Source: Fistulifera solaris (Eukaryota > Bacillariophyta > Bacillariophyceae > Naviculales > Stauroneidaceae). Taken from it: 64,000 nt of DNA. The notes below the pieces were generated by a model. That model did no database searches and was not told the DNA's origin. It was given only the letters and a program-made list of their open reading frames with translations. Within the stretch, counting starts at the first letter, position 1; the number at the start of each line of letters is the position of its first letter. Where the stretch lies: NCBI GenBank assembly GCA_030295235.1, contig AP026157.1, forward strand, positions 406,602 through 470,601, written 5' to 3'. The position numbers were made by a program, and so were the translations under genes. Below, one piece after another: positions 34,895 to 46,777 of the stretch.

Positions 34895-36928
34895 TTCAAG
34901 GCGTTGTTCAGATGGTAAGAGGAAAATACAACTGCAAATTATAAAAGATCTTTGTTGGCACTTTTTGATTTGGTTGCGATGATGTTGCGAGTTAGAAACT
35001 GCGAGGATAACATCGGGGGCAATGCTCTCTTCTGTGTAATAATTATTTTAATAATTATTTGATTTGTTATGTAAAAGGTTGTTTTGAACTGTACTGTTGA
35101 CTCACGCTAGAGTGACTGAAATGTGATAGGTGGCAAAGGAAGGGGCAATACTACACTGCAACTGGAGTATGATGTATAGTACATAAGAATGAATCTTCAT
35201 TCGACTTTCGACTATTCCGATTAGCGGTCGTTGACCCTACGTCATCATCCATTACCGGTTAGTCCGCCCGCGCCCTCCCATCCGGTTACGACCTTACGTC
35301 GACCGTTCGCCATGACTCCTTTTCGAGCGAGCCGGCTTCTAAAAAACTTCACCTGCTTTCCGTTGATGTTTTAAGTAATTATTCCTTCAAAGAAAATACT
35401 TAAAGAATTCCGTGACAAACTGCCAAATTCAAATCTTTGCTGGGTTCTTTCACGTCAAAACGAATCTCACCTCTCACACAACCACAACCGACAACACTCC
35501 TCTCACAACGCCCCCATGCATGATTTTTATGTTCACTGTTCACCATTTATTTGCGTAAGTGTTTGTGTTCGATTGATTGCTTGTTTCCTTTGCCACTTAC
35601 AACTTTCATTCGCCATTTTCGCAGATATTTTACGTCGATTAATGCACCGATCACCTCTTTCGGCGTATCGGTGTTCGTCATTCTTGCTCGTCGCATTGCT
35701 CGTTGCATTGCTTTTCTTTCTTCAAGAGTATTCTTTTGCTTAGTTACGTGAACTGCGATCAAGCGATTGAGTTCCCTTGCGAGCCGATTGGTTCACATCT
35801 GCTACGGTGCTCGACTTTTCCAATTGTTGATTGCTGGTTAGCCTGTTGGTCGGTCTTCTTTTTTTTGCTCATCTGGTCACTCACTTGTCATTCAATCAAT
35901 TGCTAAGTTGTTCAGTTCTTCAAGTTGATAGCTTCGATGATCTTTTCTTCCCTGTCCTTGCAATTAAACTTCGAATTGTTCGCTCGTTCGAGTGAATAAA
36001 AGCCTGTTTTCTCGCAGGTGAAACGTTCCCACACGAAGACACGTGAATCAGCGCATGCGCTGATGACTATGATTGCTAGTTTGACGGGTTCGGATCCTAG
36101 TAGCAGATTGCTTGCTTGGAGTTCGATTATTGTATTATAGACGTCGTAGCATAAGTAGCTACCTATTTGAGCTTTTTGAATAGAAACATCAATGTCAAAG
36201 CGGATTGATTCACATATCATTGTAATGCTTAGATTTATCTTCAAGTCTTCCTTTCATATCACCGCGGACTTCGAATTAAACTGATTTTGGCACAAGAACT
36301 AGAATAATAACATGAGCACTCTTCATTCACTTGATAAATCGAAAGAACGAGGAGACACCTCTTCTTCTCGCTCGTCCTATCTGCTTAATTGTTGAGTGAA
36401 CAAGCGCAGAGTAATGACAAGCTGAAGATGATTTGTTGCTGCATGCGTCGAGCGGGGAAAGAGCTGGTAAGGTACGATATCATCACGGCAAATTGATATT
36501 CTGACTCCATCCGTGAGAAATGCATAGTGAAACCGATATACCCAAACTCTCACTAATACGAAATTACGCTATCGAAGGCACAAAACATGGAGTACGCCCC
36601 ATTTCAATCAGAATCACGCAACAAATTATCATGAGGATGTCGCGACGGCCATGACTAAGCAACCATCCGTTGTAAGATCTTGTGCAAAAGACGCTGAGCG
36701 ACAGCATGAGAAGCTTCTTGGTTTCTTGCTAGAACTAGGCGGTGCTTCGGATCCTGTCTACTGACTCGATTGCGATTGGAGTTCTCAACAAGTATGTGAG
36801 CCCGGCGAGAAGAGACGACGTCGTAAACAGCTTGCAGACGCTTCTTGTTTTCTTTCGACTTGCAATAGCCCTGTGTAAAATGTGAGATTAACGCTCGAGA
36901 AAGCTATCGGTTGAGGGCAGGCAATGAA
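34895..36928. other. Intergenic region containing empty-site paralogue
   Basis: About 2 kb without a supported gene; Phe-rich frames at 35516-35906 look spurious. The part 36337-36745 is the unoccupied paralogue of the Copia target region (24155-24521 plus 31204-31260). Confidence 0.6.
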
Positions 36929-39900
36929 TCATCGTACCATCAGATCTACATTTGCCCTGACAGACTTTAACAAAAGTGCAACGGAGAGACTGAAAACAAC
37001 CTCCTTGTCGCGAAACATTTGAAGCAAGTCCAAGAAAATTCGAACGCCAGTAATTGTAGCGACCGAAGGTAAAAGCTCGTCGAAGCGTGCAACGTTCGAC
37101 AATGTCAAAAGGATCCACTCCAAGAGCTCAACATGCGGGAGACTCCGATTGCAGCTCCTTACAAGAGAAAATAGAATATCGGGCGCTCCTGCTTGCGTAA
37201 ATGCCGTGCAACATTGGCGTGAATAACGAGTGGCACGTTCAAGAAACTGGATCGAGTCAAGTATGTCCGAAAGGCCCGAGCTCTTTCGCAGCCTGATCAA
37301 GGCTCGCTTGGTTTTGTTGCATAACCGAAGATCGGGATTCATCGTCGAGTTAATCTTTGCGACTTGAACTCTCTGCATTCGGCTTGCCGCTAAAGGATCC
37401 TTTGCGCGAACTGAAAAACCACGGAATGCACCTTGAAGTTGAACGAAACCGGCTGTCATTTTTCGGAATGCCTTCTGCATTCGACACTGCTTCCAGCTTA
37501 AAGCTATTTTTCTGGCGGATGTGTGTTGCAACATGCGCCGAGAGTGTTCACGGTAACTGCACTGAATGATCCGAGCAGAGCGCTCTTTGCAGAAGGTCAA
37601 TGCGAGATGGTCATCTCTGCAAGATTCAGCGTGCTTTCTGCCCAACCAGCCACGAAACAGAGATTGAATAGTCACGGCGGAGAGCTCCATGCATATGAAA
37701 TACGTTACACTGACATAGGCACGCCACGCTCCTTGAATTTGAGTAGCGGCGAAATGCTGCAAGGCCAAGTCTGCTCTTTGGATGTGACCGCGGACAACTC
37801 TTTGCACCTGGGTGATGGCAACTTTTCGAACAAGAAACTTTGACCGAAGAAAAAACATCCTCAATGCGGCTTGGATTTTAATTGCACTAGAAGATTGTCT
37901 TCTTAGGTGCCGTACAACCAAAGATCGTCTTGCGGATGACTGAAGGCGTACTATGTCAGCCCTTCTCTGGGCAACTTTAGATACTGCGATGAAGCGTCGG
38001 GCAGCTGCCTGGATTTGAATGCAACTCAGGATGGCCATCATGTAATCGACATGCTTTGTGTAGCATCTCCAGGTTTTCTGAAGTTTTGTGGCGGCGCGAC
38101 CGCGCCGTATAGATACTCGAGCAAGGTAGCCCCGCACAAAGCGTTGAAGAACTACCGCCGCTGATAATTCTGCACGTGACTGAGAGAAGCGTGCTTTCAT
38201 GCTGTACATACGAACGGCCGATTGAATCCTTATAATTGACTTTCTCCGCTCATTAGCCGCTCGTCTTGCCATCCACATCCGCGCAACAGACTGAACAATA
38301 ACAATATCTACCAACTCGATGTAGTAATCGATTCGGGCTACATGCCCCCTGAATACACGTTGAATGTGCACGGCGCTCTTCCTCACATTCATAGTCTCTC
38401 TTTGCACAAGATAGCCACGGAATCGGCATTGAATGACTTGCGCGGCTCGTATTTCATTGTTTCGAGCTACGACCATCATATTCGTAGCGAGTTTTGCAAG
38501 CCAAACACGACACGCGCATTGAATCATCAACAAATTGGCTCTTCGGTTCTCAGCCAGCCGACAGGACAACCATTTCCGTACACAGGACTGGATTCGGATA
38601 GTGCTAGATCGAATCAGTGAATACCTTTTCGTAGCAATGAATGAGCGACAGATAGCTTGCGCGAAAATGATTTGCAAGCGAATACTCTGGTACTTTGCGT
38701 TTGCTGATTTCTGCCGTGTCCAAGCTTGAAGGACACTAGCAGAATTGTGCAATCGCAATATTTCGTTCCTCGATCTCATTCCTCGGATGCGCGCCTGTAA
38801 CCTCCTGACACCCAATTCGACTGTGGGCAATAGTTTGGTAAGATACCTGTCTCGTAATGAATAACGTCTCCAAGTTGCCTGAATGCAACACGCTGCGTGA
38901 TCAGCATGACGGAAGTGTTTTCGCGCTATTGCACTCCGCCAATAATTTTGAATAACAATTGCATGTTGTCTTAGCATGTGAAAGTGAGAACGTGCGACCT
39001 GACGCCTATATGCACTCTGTACGCGTAGGCAGGCGCTCGATAAGGTAGCTACGCGAGATATGGCAACATGTCGGCGCCAAGCACCCTGGATTTGAGTGGC
39101 AGCAAGGCGTCTCGACTCTATATCTTTCTCAATAAGGACCTTAACTCGATATCGAAGATAAGCGATCTGATTTGAAGAATCAAGTGAGCTCAATGAAACT
39201 GGAATAAAGTTGGAGTTTTTCAACAAGATACATACCTGAATACAACGGGCTGATTGATTTTCTTTGCGAGCCTTGCGAGCAAGAAGGTGACATTTGGTCT
39301 TTTCTTGCAAAAGTAGAACAGCTTGAAGACGCCTTTTATATTCCTGTCGTGCAAGGAAGCGCCTGGCCACGGCTTGAACAGTTATGATATCGATGAAAGC
39401 AAGCTGGAGATTGATCTGGGCCAGGAAAATCTTCCAAATACGCTGAATCTTACATGCGGATTGGACCATTCTATTGTGACGACGCGCTCGGAAAGATTTC
39501 CAGTGCTTCTGGATAACTGTGGAAGCCGCTTCCATCAACTGTTGATGCAATTGCGAAGCATTTCTACGCCACCAATGCTGGATCGTGACGGCCGCATCGT
39601 CTCGAATCATCTGCTTTACCATCATACGAGTCCACCACAACTGAATGATCACAGCTGCATTTATCCTCTCCATTACGACTCTCGTTCGCTTTGCTGCCAA
39701 AAAACGGCGTACATGTTTCTACCCAGCTGTGAGTCGATGACACGTCGTAAAGAACTCAAATTCACAATCATTCGCTTACCTGGATCACAATTGCCTTCTG
39801 GTGAGTCTGTTCCCGACTTTGTCGTAGTTGGGAAAACTTGTTCTTGTAGCGGAGTACAAAGTTTTCTAGCACAGCGACTGCTTTCGAGTAGATGCAGCGT

Positions 39901-42235
39901 TGTGAAGCGTAGTACACGTCCCGATGTGTCTCCCACGCACTCCAGATCAGCCTAGCTGCTTCTTTTCGTCGCTGCTCCATTTTTCTCTCACTGTGCGCCC
40001 GATAGGCAAATTGTATTAGGCGAGTCGCTCGGTCCTCCGCACTGGACGACATTAATCGAGAGCAAAGACAAGTTAACGCAAGCAACATGGATTCTTCAGA
40101 AGGTTTAGCTGGGATGATTTGATGCGGCATTCCGCCCAAACGAACCAACACTTTGTTGGCACGTTTCGCGTTTTCCTGAGCGGAATGCTCCGAGTAGTCG
40201 ATATCCTCAATACGTAGAAGCCGAGGGTGATAATAATGTATCAATATGCAGACAGCGACTCCATCAAAGAATGACGATGTCCAATTCTGTACAGACCGAC
40301 CGAAACGACGGCACACCAGATCAGCCCATATGAGCAGGCTGCCCTTGAGATCCGGTGGAAGAAAGGAGAAAGTCGAGAATGAACGAAGTCGTTCAAGTCG
40401 TTCGATTTCTTGGTGAACTCTCGCCACCGGGAGCAAATCATCCAAACAGCTCTTCGCTAAAAGTGTCCACAGCAGTAAAAAGACTCGATCGCGATACCCG
40501 TCGACAATATGATGAGCCAAAACTTTATTGTCGGGTACAAGATGCATCAGCTGTCCGAGAACACGTTGTAAATTACGGATTTTTTGTAGACGAGAGCCGG
40601 CGGGAATTTCCAGCTTTTGAATCAGCTCAAATCGGGGCAAGTGCAGTAACTCTTCGGCCCAACGTGCCAGGCGTGTCCCATCTCGTAGATCGGTAGCGAG
40701 ATTGGTAATGCGAAAATCAAGTTCATCGACTACCGACTGCTGATACACTACTTTCAAACCTTGTCGTTCCAGATGGCGAGCAAAGTTACCCTGACCATGA
40801 AGGACGATTCGACTCAGAGCATTCAAAATATCTTTCATTGCTTTGAACTTAGAATTCGCGTTGAAGAGTGGCTGGTCAAAACAGTGAGCCTGCTTTGCTT
40901 CTTCCAGAAAGAAGAAAAGTACCAGTACACGATACAACACAAGCTGCCGCATTTCCTGTTTGTAGTCCTTTTCAAACCGACCCGAGGGGACTTTGCATTT
41001 CCCTCGCGTATACTTTTGAGGAGTTTGCGATCGGACAGCAGACGATCCACGATGAATTCTTTCATGTTCATCTTGTTGGGCATATCACCCAACATTGTTT
41101 CGAGACCGAGACGTAGCCACTGCGGCTGAAAAGAACAAAGTAGCTCCATGACCTCGGCGCGAACAGTGAGATCCGCGTGAATATCTTTGTCGGTACGAAT
41201 GGTGACGCGGCCGGTCGAAATCTCGGAATGGAGCGTGTCGCGCGTGGTTGACATGCTAACAAACACGGCTCGTGCTTTCAATCGCGCCTTGGCGTATCGT
41301 TGATGCCATTGCAGCGTATCGGCTTCGTCGGGCGGACACAGAATGTAATTCAAAAATGTAGTGAAGGTTTCTTCTTGTTGACTAGCCCACGCCTCCTTGT
41401 TCTTCTTTTCGTCGGCACTCGTGGTCGCAGTCGGAGGCATCAATTGAATCGGAGACATGATCGTTGTCGTTTTTCCTTTTCCCGATCGTGATTTCTTGTG
41501 TGAGGAACGACCGGGAACAAAACTACTTTGTTTTCGAGGTATCGGTGGTTTCTTGGGTAGTCCTGTTCCCTGCGCGGCTTCGCAAAACATACTCGACAGA
41601 TCCATGCAAACTCCGGCTGACTTGGTCGTGCTCGGAGGCGTCATGACCGCTTCCATGAGCCCTTTCAATGCGGCATCGAGACTCGCATCCCCTTGTGATG
41701 TAGGAATTGGCTTCGGTGGTAGATTCTGAGGAATATCAGACGTATCAATGACCAAAGCCGGCGCCGTCCTGCGAACGATCATCGGAGGTGCTTTCACTGG
41801 AGCCGGAGATTGTCGAGGTGCTTCCGTGAATTTCTGCAAAGTCGACTTGAATATACTCGACTTCGGCTTCAATTCTTTTGATTCGACGGAATTGTTTTCG
41901 GTAGAATCGGGTATTGATTGTGACGATGGTACTTTTGTTGTGTTTGTTGTCGTTGTCGTCAAAACGCCCTTCGTAGGTAGCACGATGTCGTCTACTACCG
42001 GAGACGATAGCGAAATGAAAGAAGTATCTCCCGACAACTGTATTTCCTGTGTTAACATCGAGCGCGGTGTCAATGTCGCTCGAACCGCACGGCGAAACGA
42101 AGGCGTAGCATTTTCTGTAGCCGTCCTATCTCCAAATAATTGTTGTGACTGCTTTTTCTTCGCTGTCGACATTTTCACGTCCTGGTTGGTGCGTCGACCA
42201 AGTGGTTGTCGGCTTAAAGAGTGCAAGGCTTCCAT
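36929..42235 (-). CDS. ASPM-like spindle protein, calponin-homology and IQ repeats
   Basis: Exons 42235-39780, 39718-39236 and 39166-36929. The introns (61 and 69 bp) have GT-AG ends; the first restores KHVRRFLAAKR, a perfect IQ element. The N-terminal ~280 residues are disordered and Ser/Thr/Lys-rich. An ASPM-specific block (FTTFLNYILCPP, then WLRLGLETMLGD) precedes a calponin-homology region (TNLATDLRDGTRLARW, then a second half near SLLIWADLVCRRFG). About two dozen IQ motifs, which bind calmodulin light chains, fill the middle. An armadillo-like C-terminus follows. The family sits at spindle poles and organises microtubule minus ends. One A is apparently missing at the run at 41014-41017, where the frame changes from LLKSI to KYTRGKCKVPSG; everything else reads through. 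It diverges from the LRR gene, with 541 bp between starts. Confidence 0.86.
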
Positions 42236-42776
42236 TTTGGAATATTTCTTTTATTCAGGGAACAGAAAAGGCAGTTTGTGTTGTGATAAGGGCCATGGTC
42301 CTTGCGAATGCATGAATTATGAATTATCATGCTTGTTGTTTGTTTGTTGATCGATTGCCAGTTGAAACGACGAGGCCGGCGACAAGAAGTGTCTAAATGA
42401 AGGTAATTTGAAATACATATCTCGTTAAATCGGGCCCGTCACATTTTTTTGTTTTGTGTACCTTGTATAAGCGTATGTTGTTGTTTTATGTGTCACTCTT
42501 ATTTCCGTTGAGCTACGTTGACAGGCGACATAGGAGATGATTCGACTGTCCGTCGCTCCTCATATTTGACGGTGTTCGGGAGTGGATGACGTGGACCAAC
42601 GAAGACACTTCTTTCGAGTTTCGAGTTCCGACGAAAACGAGAAAAATGAATTTCATCGGAAGGAGAACAACAAAAGCGAAAGTCATAAGAAACACAAGCC
42701 AACGAAACGTTCCATGAACAAGACGAATCTCGATACATTTTCCTCTTTATTTCCTACCGTATAGCTCCGTCTGACG

Positions 42777-43946
42777 ATGGCGAATGTTACCGATTTGTTA
42801 CGCAGCAACCAGTTGCACAACTTTGACCCTGTGGGTATGCATTTTGCCTGTTTTCAAGAAGACACGGAAGAACTGTTACACGCCATTCGATCGAATGAAT
42901 CGGTGATCGGTTTTTGGTTTGATCCCTTCTTACCGCCCAGTGACGAAGATGACGCTCTACGACAAGATTACCTGAATTGGTGTTCTCAATTGCTCGATGC
43001 GTGCAGTCAACTGCGCGGTTTGCGACGCGCCTACATGAATACATCACATTTTCCGCTGTCTATGAAGCAATTATGTCAGTTTGTGCAGCAAACTCGGCAA
43101 CTAGAGCACTTTAGTCTTGGTTCGCTTTCGAGACTTGACAATTATGGTTCGTCGGATGGCACATACTGGCTGGGTAGTCCTTTATCACCGTTGTTGCATC
43201 ACTTGCGAGAACATTCCCATTTATTGTGTTTCGATTTGCACCTTCCGGATCAAAAGAGCGATACTTGCAGAGGGCTTCTAGAGCAGTTGTACTCCTTATC
43301 GAACTTGCGGGAGCTGCGAGTGTCGTTTTGTCGAGCCTGTCCGAGCGACCCGTATCAGTATCAGTCATCTTGCTGGATGAGCTCAACATTACAAAAGATG
43401 CCTCGGCTACAGCGTCTGACTCTTCGAAATGTAGTTCATGATCAGAGTAATAGCTTTCTACTTGCTTTGCAAGAGAACTTAAAGTTGCAAGAACTGCGCC
43501 TGGTTGACAATCATATGGATGAGCTGGGGTGGAATGCATTAGCACAATCACTGAGAACGAGTTGCCATCTTCAAATACTCCGCATCAGTCATGGAAATTG
43601 TCTTCTTGATAGATTCCTTCGCCTTTTTGCTCAGGCTTTGAACGACAATCAAAACACTGCTTTGCAAGAACTACATTTTGCCGGTAACCAGTCGGAAGAG
43701 GGCTGTGTAGCGCAAACCAACGCACTGTTACTGAACCTATTGTCCACCAATACATCTTTGCAACGCATCGAAATTGAGGGCCATGAATCCAATGAAGTGA
43801 TCGAATTGTATTTAAAACTCAATCGCGCCGGGCGGTCGAAATGGAGGTCCGATTTTGAAGCGTGTTGGGATTGTATGGTACACCAAGATCTCGATTGTAT
43901 ATATATCATGTTGCAAGAGAATCCAATCCTGTGCAGGCATTGCTAA
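42777..43946 (+). CDS. Leucine-rich repeat protein
   Basis: 389 residues, one exon, ATG at 42777. LRRs of the ribonuclease-inhibitor type run from about residue 75 to 350, for example LSNLRELRVSFC, MPRLQRLTLRNV, NLKLQELRLVDNHMDELG and NTSLQRIEIEG. There is no signal peptide or transmembrane helix, so it is probably intracellular. The Cys-rich end (CWDCMVHQDLDCIYI...CRHC) is unusual. The molecular partner is unknown; such LRR proteins are abundant in diatoms. It is transcribed away from the ASPM-like gene and converges with the small plastid-protein gene. Confidence 0.72.
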   Translation: MANVTDLLRSNQLHNFDPVGMHFACFQEDTEELLHAIRSNESVIGFWFDPFLPPSDEDDALRQDYLNWCSQLLDACSQLRGLRRAYMNTSHFPLSMKQLCQFVQQTRQLEHFSLGSLSRLDNYGSSDGTYWLGSPLSPLLHHLREHSHLLCFDLHLPDQKSDTCRGLLEQLYSLSNLRELRVSFCRACPSDPYQYQSSCWMSSTLQKMPRLQRLTLRNVVHDQSNSFLLALQENLKLQELRLVDNHMDELGWNALAQSLRTSCHLQILRISHGNCLLDRFLRLFAQALNDNQNTALQELHFAGNQSEEGCVAQTNALLLNLLSTNTSLQRIEIEGHESNEVIELYLKLNRAGRSKWRSDFEACWDCMVHQDLDCIYIMLQENPILCRHC

Positions 43947-44194
43947 CTGTTACCTTTTCAGAAGACTGTCGAGCCTTATATGGTGGATGGCGATCCGTTT
44001 GCAGCCAATTTATCGCTTGTTGGGATGTTTACAGCTGAAGTGTAATATTCTAGTAGGCTCCCACGACTGCAACGGAGCAAATCAGTTTTATTTAATAGCT
44101 GTAAATGAGCCAGCGGTTCGAATTTTACTTTTAAGCCGTTACAAAACAAGATGCTCCTTGAATAAACATCTGCGAGAGAAAATTTCTTTGAAAA

Positions 44195-44596
44195 CTAAAC
44201 GCTCAAGTCGATATCTTCGTCGTCCTCTTGAATGAAATCTTCATCGAATTTGTTCAATCGATCTTTCGGGTTCTTCACATTGATTCCCGCGATACTCGCT
44301 ACACCCAGCAATTCCGCCAATTCTTGTTTTTTGAGATTATCTTTATCGTCTCTTACTTTTCGCATAAATTCACCCCGATCTTGCAACCGATATCCCTCAA
44401 AAGCCTTTCGTTCTCCCCTAGCAAACTCTTCCGGGACCATTTCACGACTGTTACCGAGTCCCCATCCTCCGGTTCCTTCGCCGTATAAAACAGTCTTCGA
44501 TGACGATGAAACGGAACGAGCACCGCGTTCTGCAGGAAGAAAGGCGCTGGTGGAGGGAAGCAGGGCCGACGCCAGTAACAATAGAAGTCGCCACAT
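44195..44596 (-). CDS. Small plastid-targeted protein, function unknown
   Basis: 133 residues from the ATG at 44596, preferred over an upstream in-frame ATG because it places a clean signal peptide (MWRLLLLLASALLPSTSA) at the N-terminus. The cleavage junction S-A-F, followed by a Ser/Arg-rich transit-like stretch (ERGARSVSSSSK), is the bipartite signal for diatom plastid import, with Phe at +1. The mature part is hydrophilic with a Gly-rich start (GEGTGGWGLGNS), a charged helix and an acidic tail EDDEDIDLSV. No domain was recognised. It ends in TAG, which shows TAG is used as an ordinary stop. Confidence 0.7.
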   Translation of the reverse strand: MWRLLLLLASALLPSTSAFLPAERGARSVSSSSKTVLYGEGTGGWGLGNSREMVPEEFARGERKAFEGYRLQDRGEFMRKVRDDKDNLKKQELAELLGVASIAGINVKNPKDRLNKFDEDFIQEDDEDIDLSV

Positions 44597-45407
44597 AATA
44601 ACTATACTGAGATTTTTATAGGAGGCTGGAGCAAAGAGAAAAGACGAGTAAAGGTTTGTTTGCCCTTGGAAGAAGTTATTGACTGCAACAATATATAATA
44701 ACACGTCGCACTCGCACGCAACAGCGACCGCGACGATGACGCGACACGCTTACGTCATCCTCATGACAAAGCCAGTCATCACAAAAGGTCGCTTACACTC
44801 CTGGACTATAGTACATCTCAACATAAGCTACGTGGAGGAACTACAATGTTGTAGACAGTTGATATTTGCGCTTAGACGGCTATCATAGATAGTTAGCTCG
44901 CACATTCACTAGAATAACAGCTTTTATTGCATGGAACTGTAGCTGGTGACCGGACAAGGACCTATATTTATTCGCCCCATTCGTGACTGAATCTAGTCTC
45001 GCCGGAAAACGGAAAACAATTCAAGGCTATACAAGTAGTGCTCCTTCGACATGCTAAATTCGAATCATTACAAATCTTTCGCTCAGCTCAATTGTTTCTC
45101 GCTAGCTACGAAAAAGTGAATAAAAAGGAGGCGAGGTGACTAGGTTTATGACAACAACTACCAGTTGGAGATCCTTTATTTTTTTAGTAGAAAAAACCTT
45201 TGAAAAGAACGTCGACGGAATCTTGCTGCGACATAAATATATTTTTTAATTACGGAGTATTTATTTTAGTACTATCGGTGAAAATGTAGTCTTGACCGAG
45301 AGCAACGTTCCGCAAAATAGGCAAGAACATGCATAAACCGCCCTCATTTGTGTCATCGCATCGCTTGAAACAACAGCAAAGATACAACAATTCAAATTCA
45401 ACTCAAC
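44597..45407. other. Divergent intergenic region
   Basis: About 800 bp between two divergently transcribed genes (plastid protein leftward, E2 rightward). It should hold both promoters; no specific element was recognised. Confidence 0.5.
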
Positions 45408-46487
45408 ATGAATAACATAGAAAGCAACACATCGCGCAAGAATGAGATCATTGATCTAACGGCAGCAAGTCCCGTGAAGCAGCAAGCGCAACAAATGGTA
45501 ATTGATTTGTCGCTCGACGACGATGTTGGTGATGATTACACGCGCAACATGATGCAGAATTTCGCAGGCTCTCGAAGAAAGCGTAAGCGTCAGATGGAGA
45601 GCAAAACAGTCAATCCTATCAGCAGCAATGTGGAAGTTATTGACTTAGAAGCGCTCCCCGCTGCGACCTGCTCAGTTAGTGCGCAGCCTGTGACGACCGA
45701 GCAAGATGAAGAGACTCTTTACAAACAAGCGCTGGGACCTATTCGAATGGAATTCGTGCCCGAATTCAATCCAAAACACAAATTTGCGGAAACATTGCAG
45801 AATCCGACTATGAAGACGACTAAGCTGTATCAAGAGCTTCTCGAATATCAACTCAGTTTGCCCGTGCATCCCAGTAGTTCCATTTTTGTACGGGTCCAAG
45901 AATCGCGACTCGACCTGATTCGTGTTGCTATTACAGGTCCCGAGGGTTCCCCGTACGAGAATGGTGTCTTTCTCTTTGATTGCTTCTTGCAAGATTATCC
46001 GACACGTCCTCCGCGCGTCCAGTTCCTGACGACAGGAGGTGGAACGATTCGATTCAATCCAAATCTCTACAACTGTGGCAAGGTATGTCTCAGTTTACTG
46101 GGAACGTGGAGCGGTCCGGGCTGGGAGCCGAACAAATCGACACTGCTACAAGTTCTAATTAGTATTCAGGCTATGGTATTGGTCAAAGATCCCTACTTCA
46201 ATGAGCCGGGATTTCACCCCAACCAGCACAATGCTGCCGAGAAAAGTGAACAATACAATCGGCAGATTCGCTCCTACACGACAACCTACGCCCTGCGAGA
46301 CATGCTAAAACATCTTATTTCATCCGATCTCTATTCGGAGTTCGCCCCCGTACTGCATTTGCATTTTCGGTGCCGCGCGAAACGAATAGAGCATCAGCTG
46401 CAAGAGTGGGTAACGAAGAATAGCAATTTGGAAAAGACTGTACAAGAGATTCAAACACTTCTAGAGAAGCTTGGGACAGGTTCATGA
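45408..46487 (+). CDS. Ubiquitin-conjugating enzyme E2, UBE2O/BIRC6 type, with SUMO-interaction-like motifs
   Basis: 359 residues, one exon. The UBC fold spans about residues 140-300. It includes GPEGSPYENGVFLFD, YPTRPPRVQF and the active-site segment NCGKVCLSLLGTWSG, with the catalytic Cys at residue 227. LQVLISIQ and DPYFNEPGF are typical of the large UBE2O and BIRC6 E2 class. This protein is much shorter than those relatives, with no BIR or large N-terminal region. Instead the N-terminus has three SUMO-interaction-like cores, IIDLT (14-18), VIDLS with a DDD tail (31-39) and VIDLE (77-81), and a basic nuclear signal RRKRKR (56-61). The C-terminus is helical. Likely role: nuclear ubiquitin transfer, perhaps toward SUMO-modified targets; the second half of that statement is inference. 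Confidence 0.85.
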   Translation: MNNIESNTSRKNEIIDLTAASPVKQQAQQMVIDLSLDDDVGDDYTRNMMQNFAGSRRKRKRQMESKTVNPISSNVEVIDLEALPAATCSVSAQPVTTEQDEETLYKQALGPIRMEFVPEFNPKHKFAETLQNPTMKTTKLYQELLEYQLSLPVHPSSSIFVRVQESRLDLIRVAITGPEGSPYENGVFLFDCFLQDYPTRPPRVQFLTTGGGTIRFNPNLYNCGKVCLSLLGTWSGPGWEPNKSTLLQVLISIQAMVLVKDPYFNEPGFHPNQHNAAEKSEQYNRQIRSYTTTYALRDMLKHLISSDLYSEFAPVLHLHFRCRAKRIEHQLQEWVTKNSNLEKTVQEIQTLLEKLGTGS

Positions 46488-46777
46488 GAATGAGATTCGT
46501 TTCTATATTTCAGGTATTGTAAAGAAATCGGACCAGCGGCCATCGTCCAACTTTCCGTACCTCCGCATTTTAGATATTGTTTCTGCTGAACTCACTGGCT
46601 GGTCTTTTCGAGTAGGCTCTATTAAAAATATAAAATGATCTTTGGTGAGGAAGCGGAGAAGCTAGTGAACTTCATACGCCTAAACGACAGAAATATATAG
46701 TACAAAGTAATTCTTATTCGAAGTCTTTTACGTATGCTGCACGGTGAACTGGATCTTTTTCACTCAGGAAAAACTAT

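Noticed and set aside
35516-35906. Phe/Leu/Ser-rich overlapping frames as a small membrane protein
   Set aside because: Several frames overlap in the same T-rich tract, on both strands; none has a supporting context.
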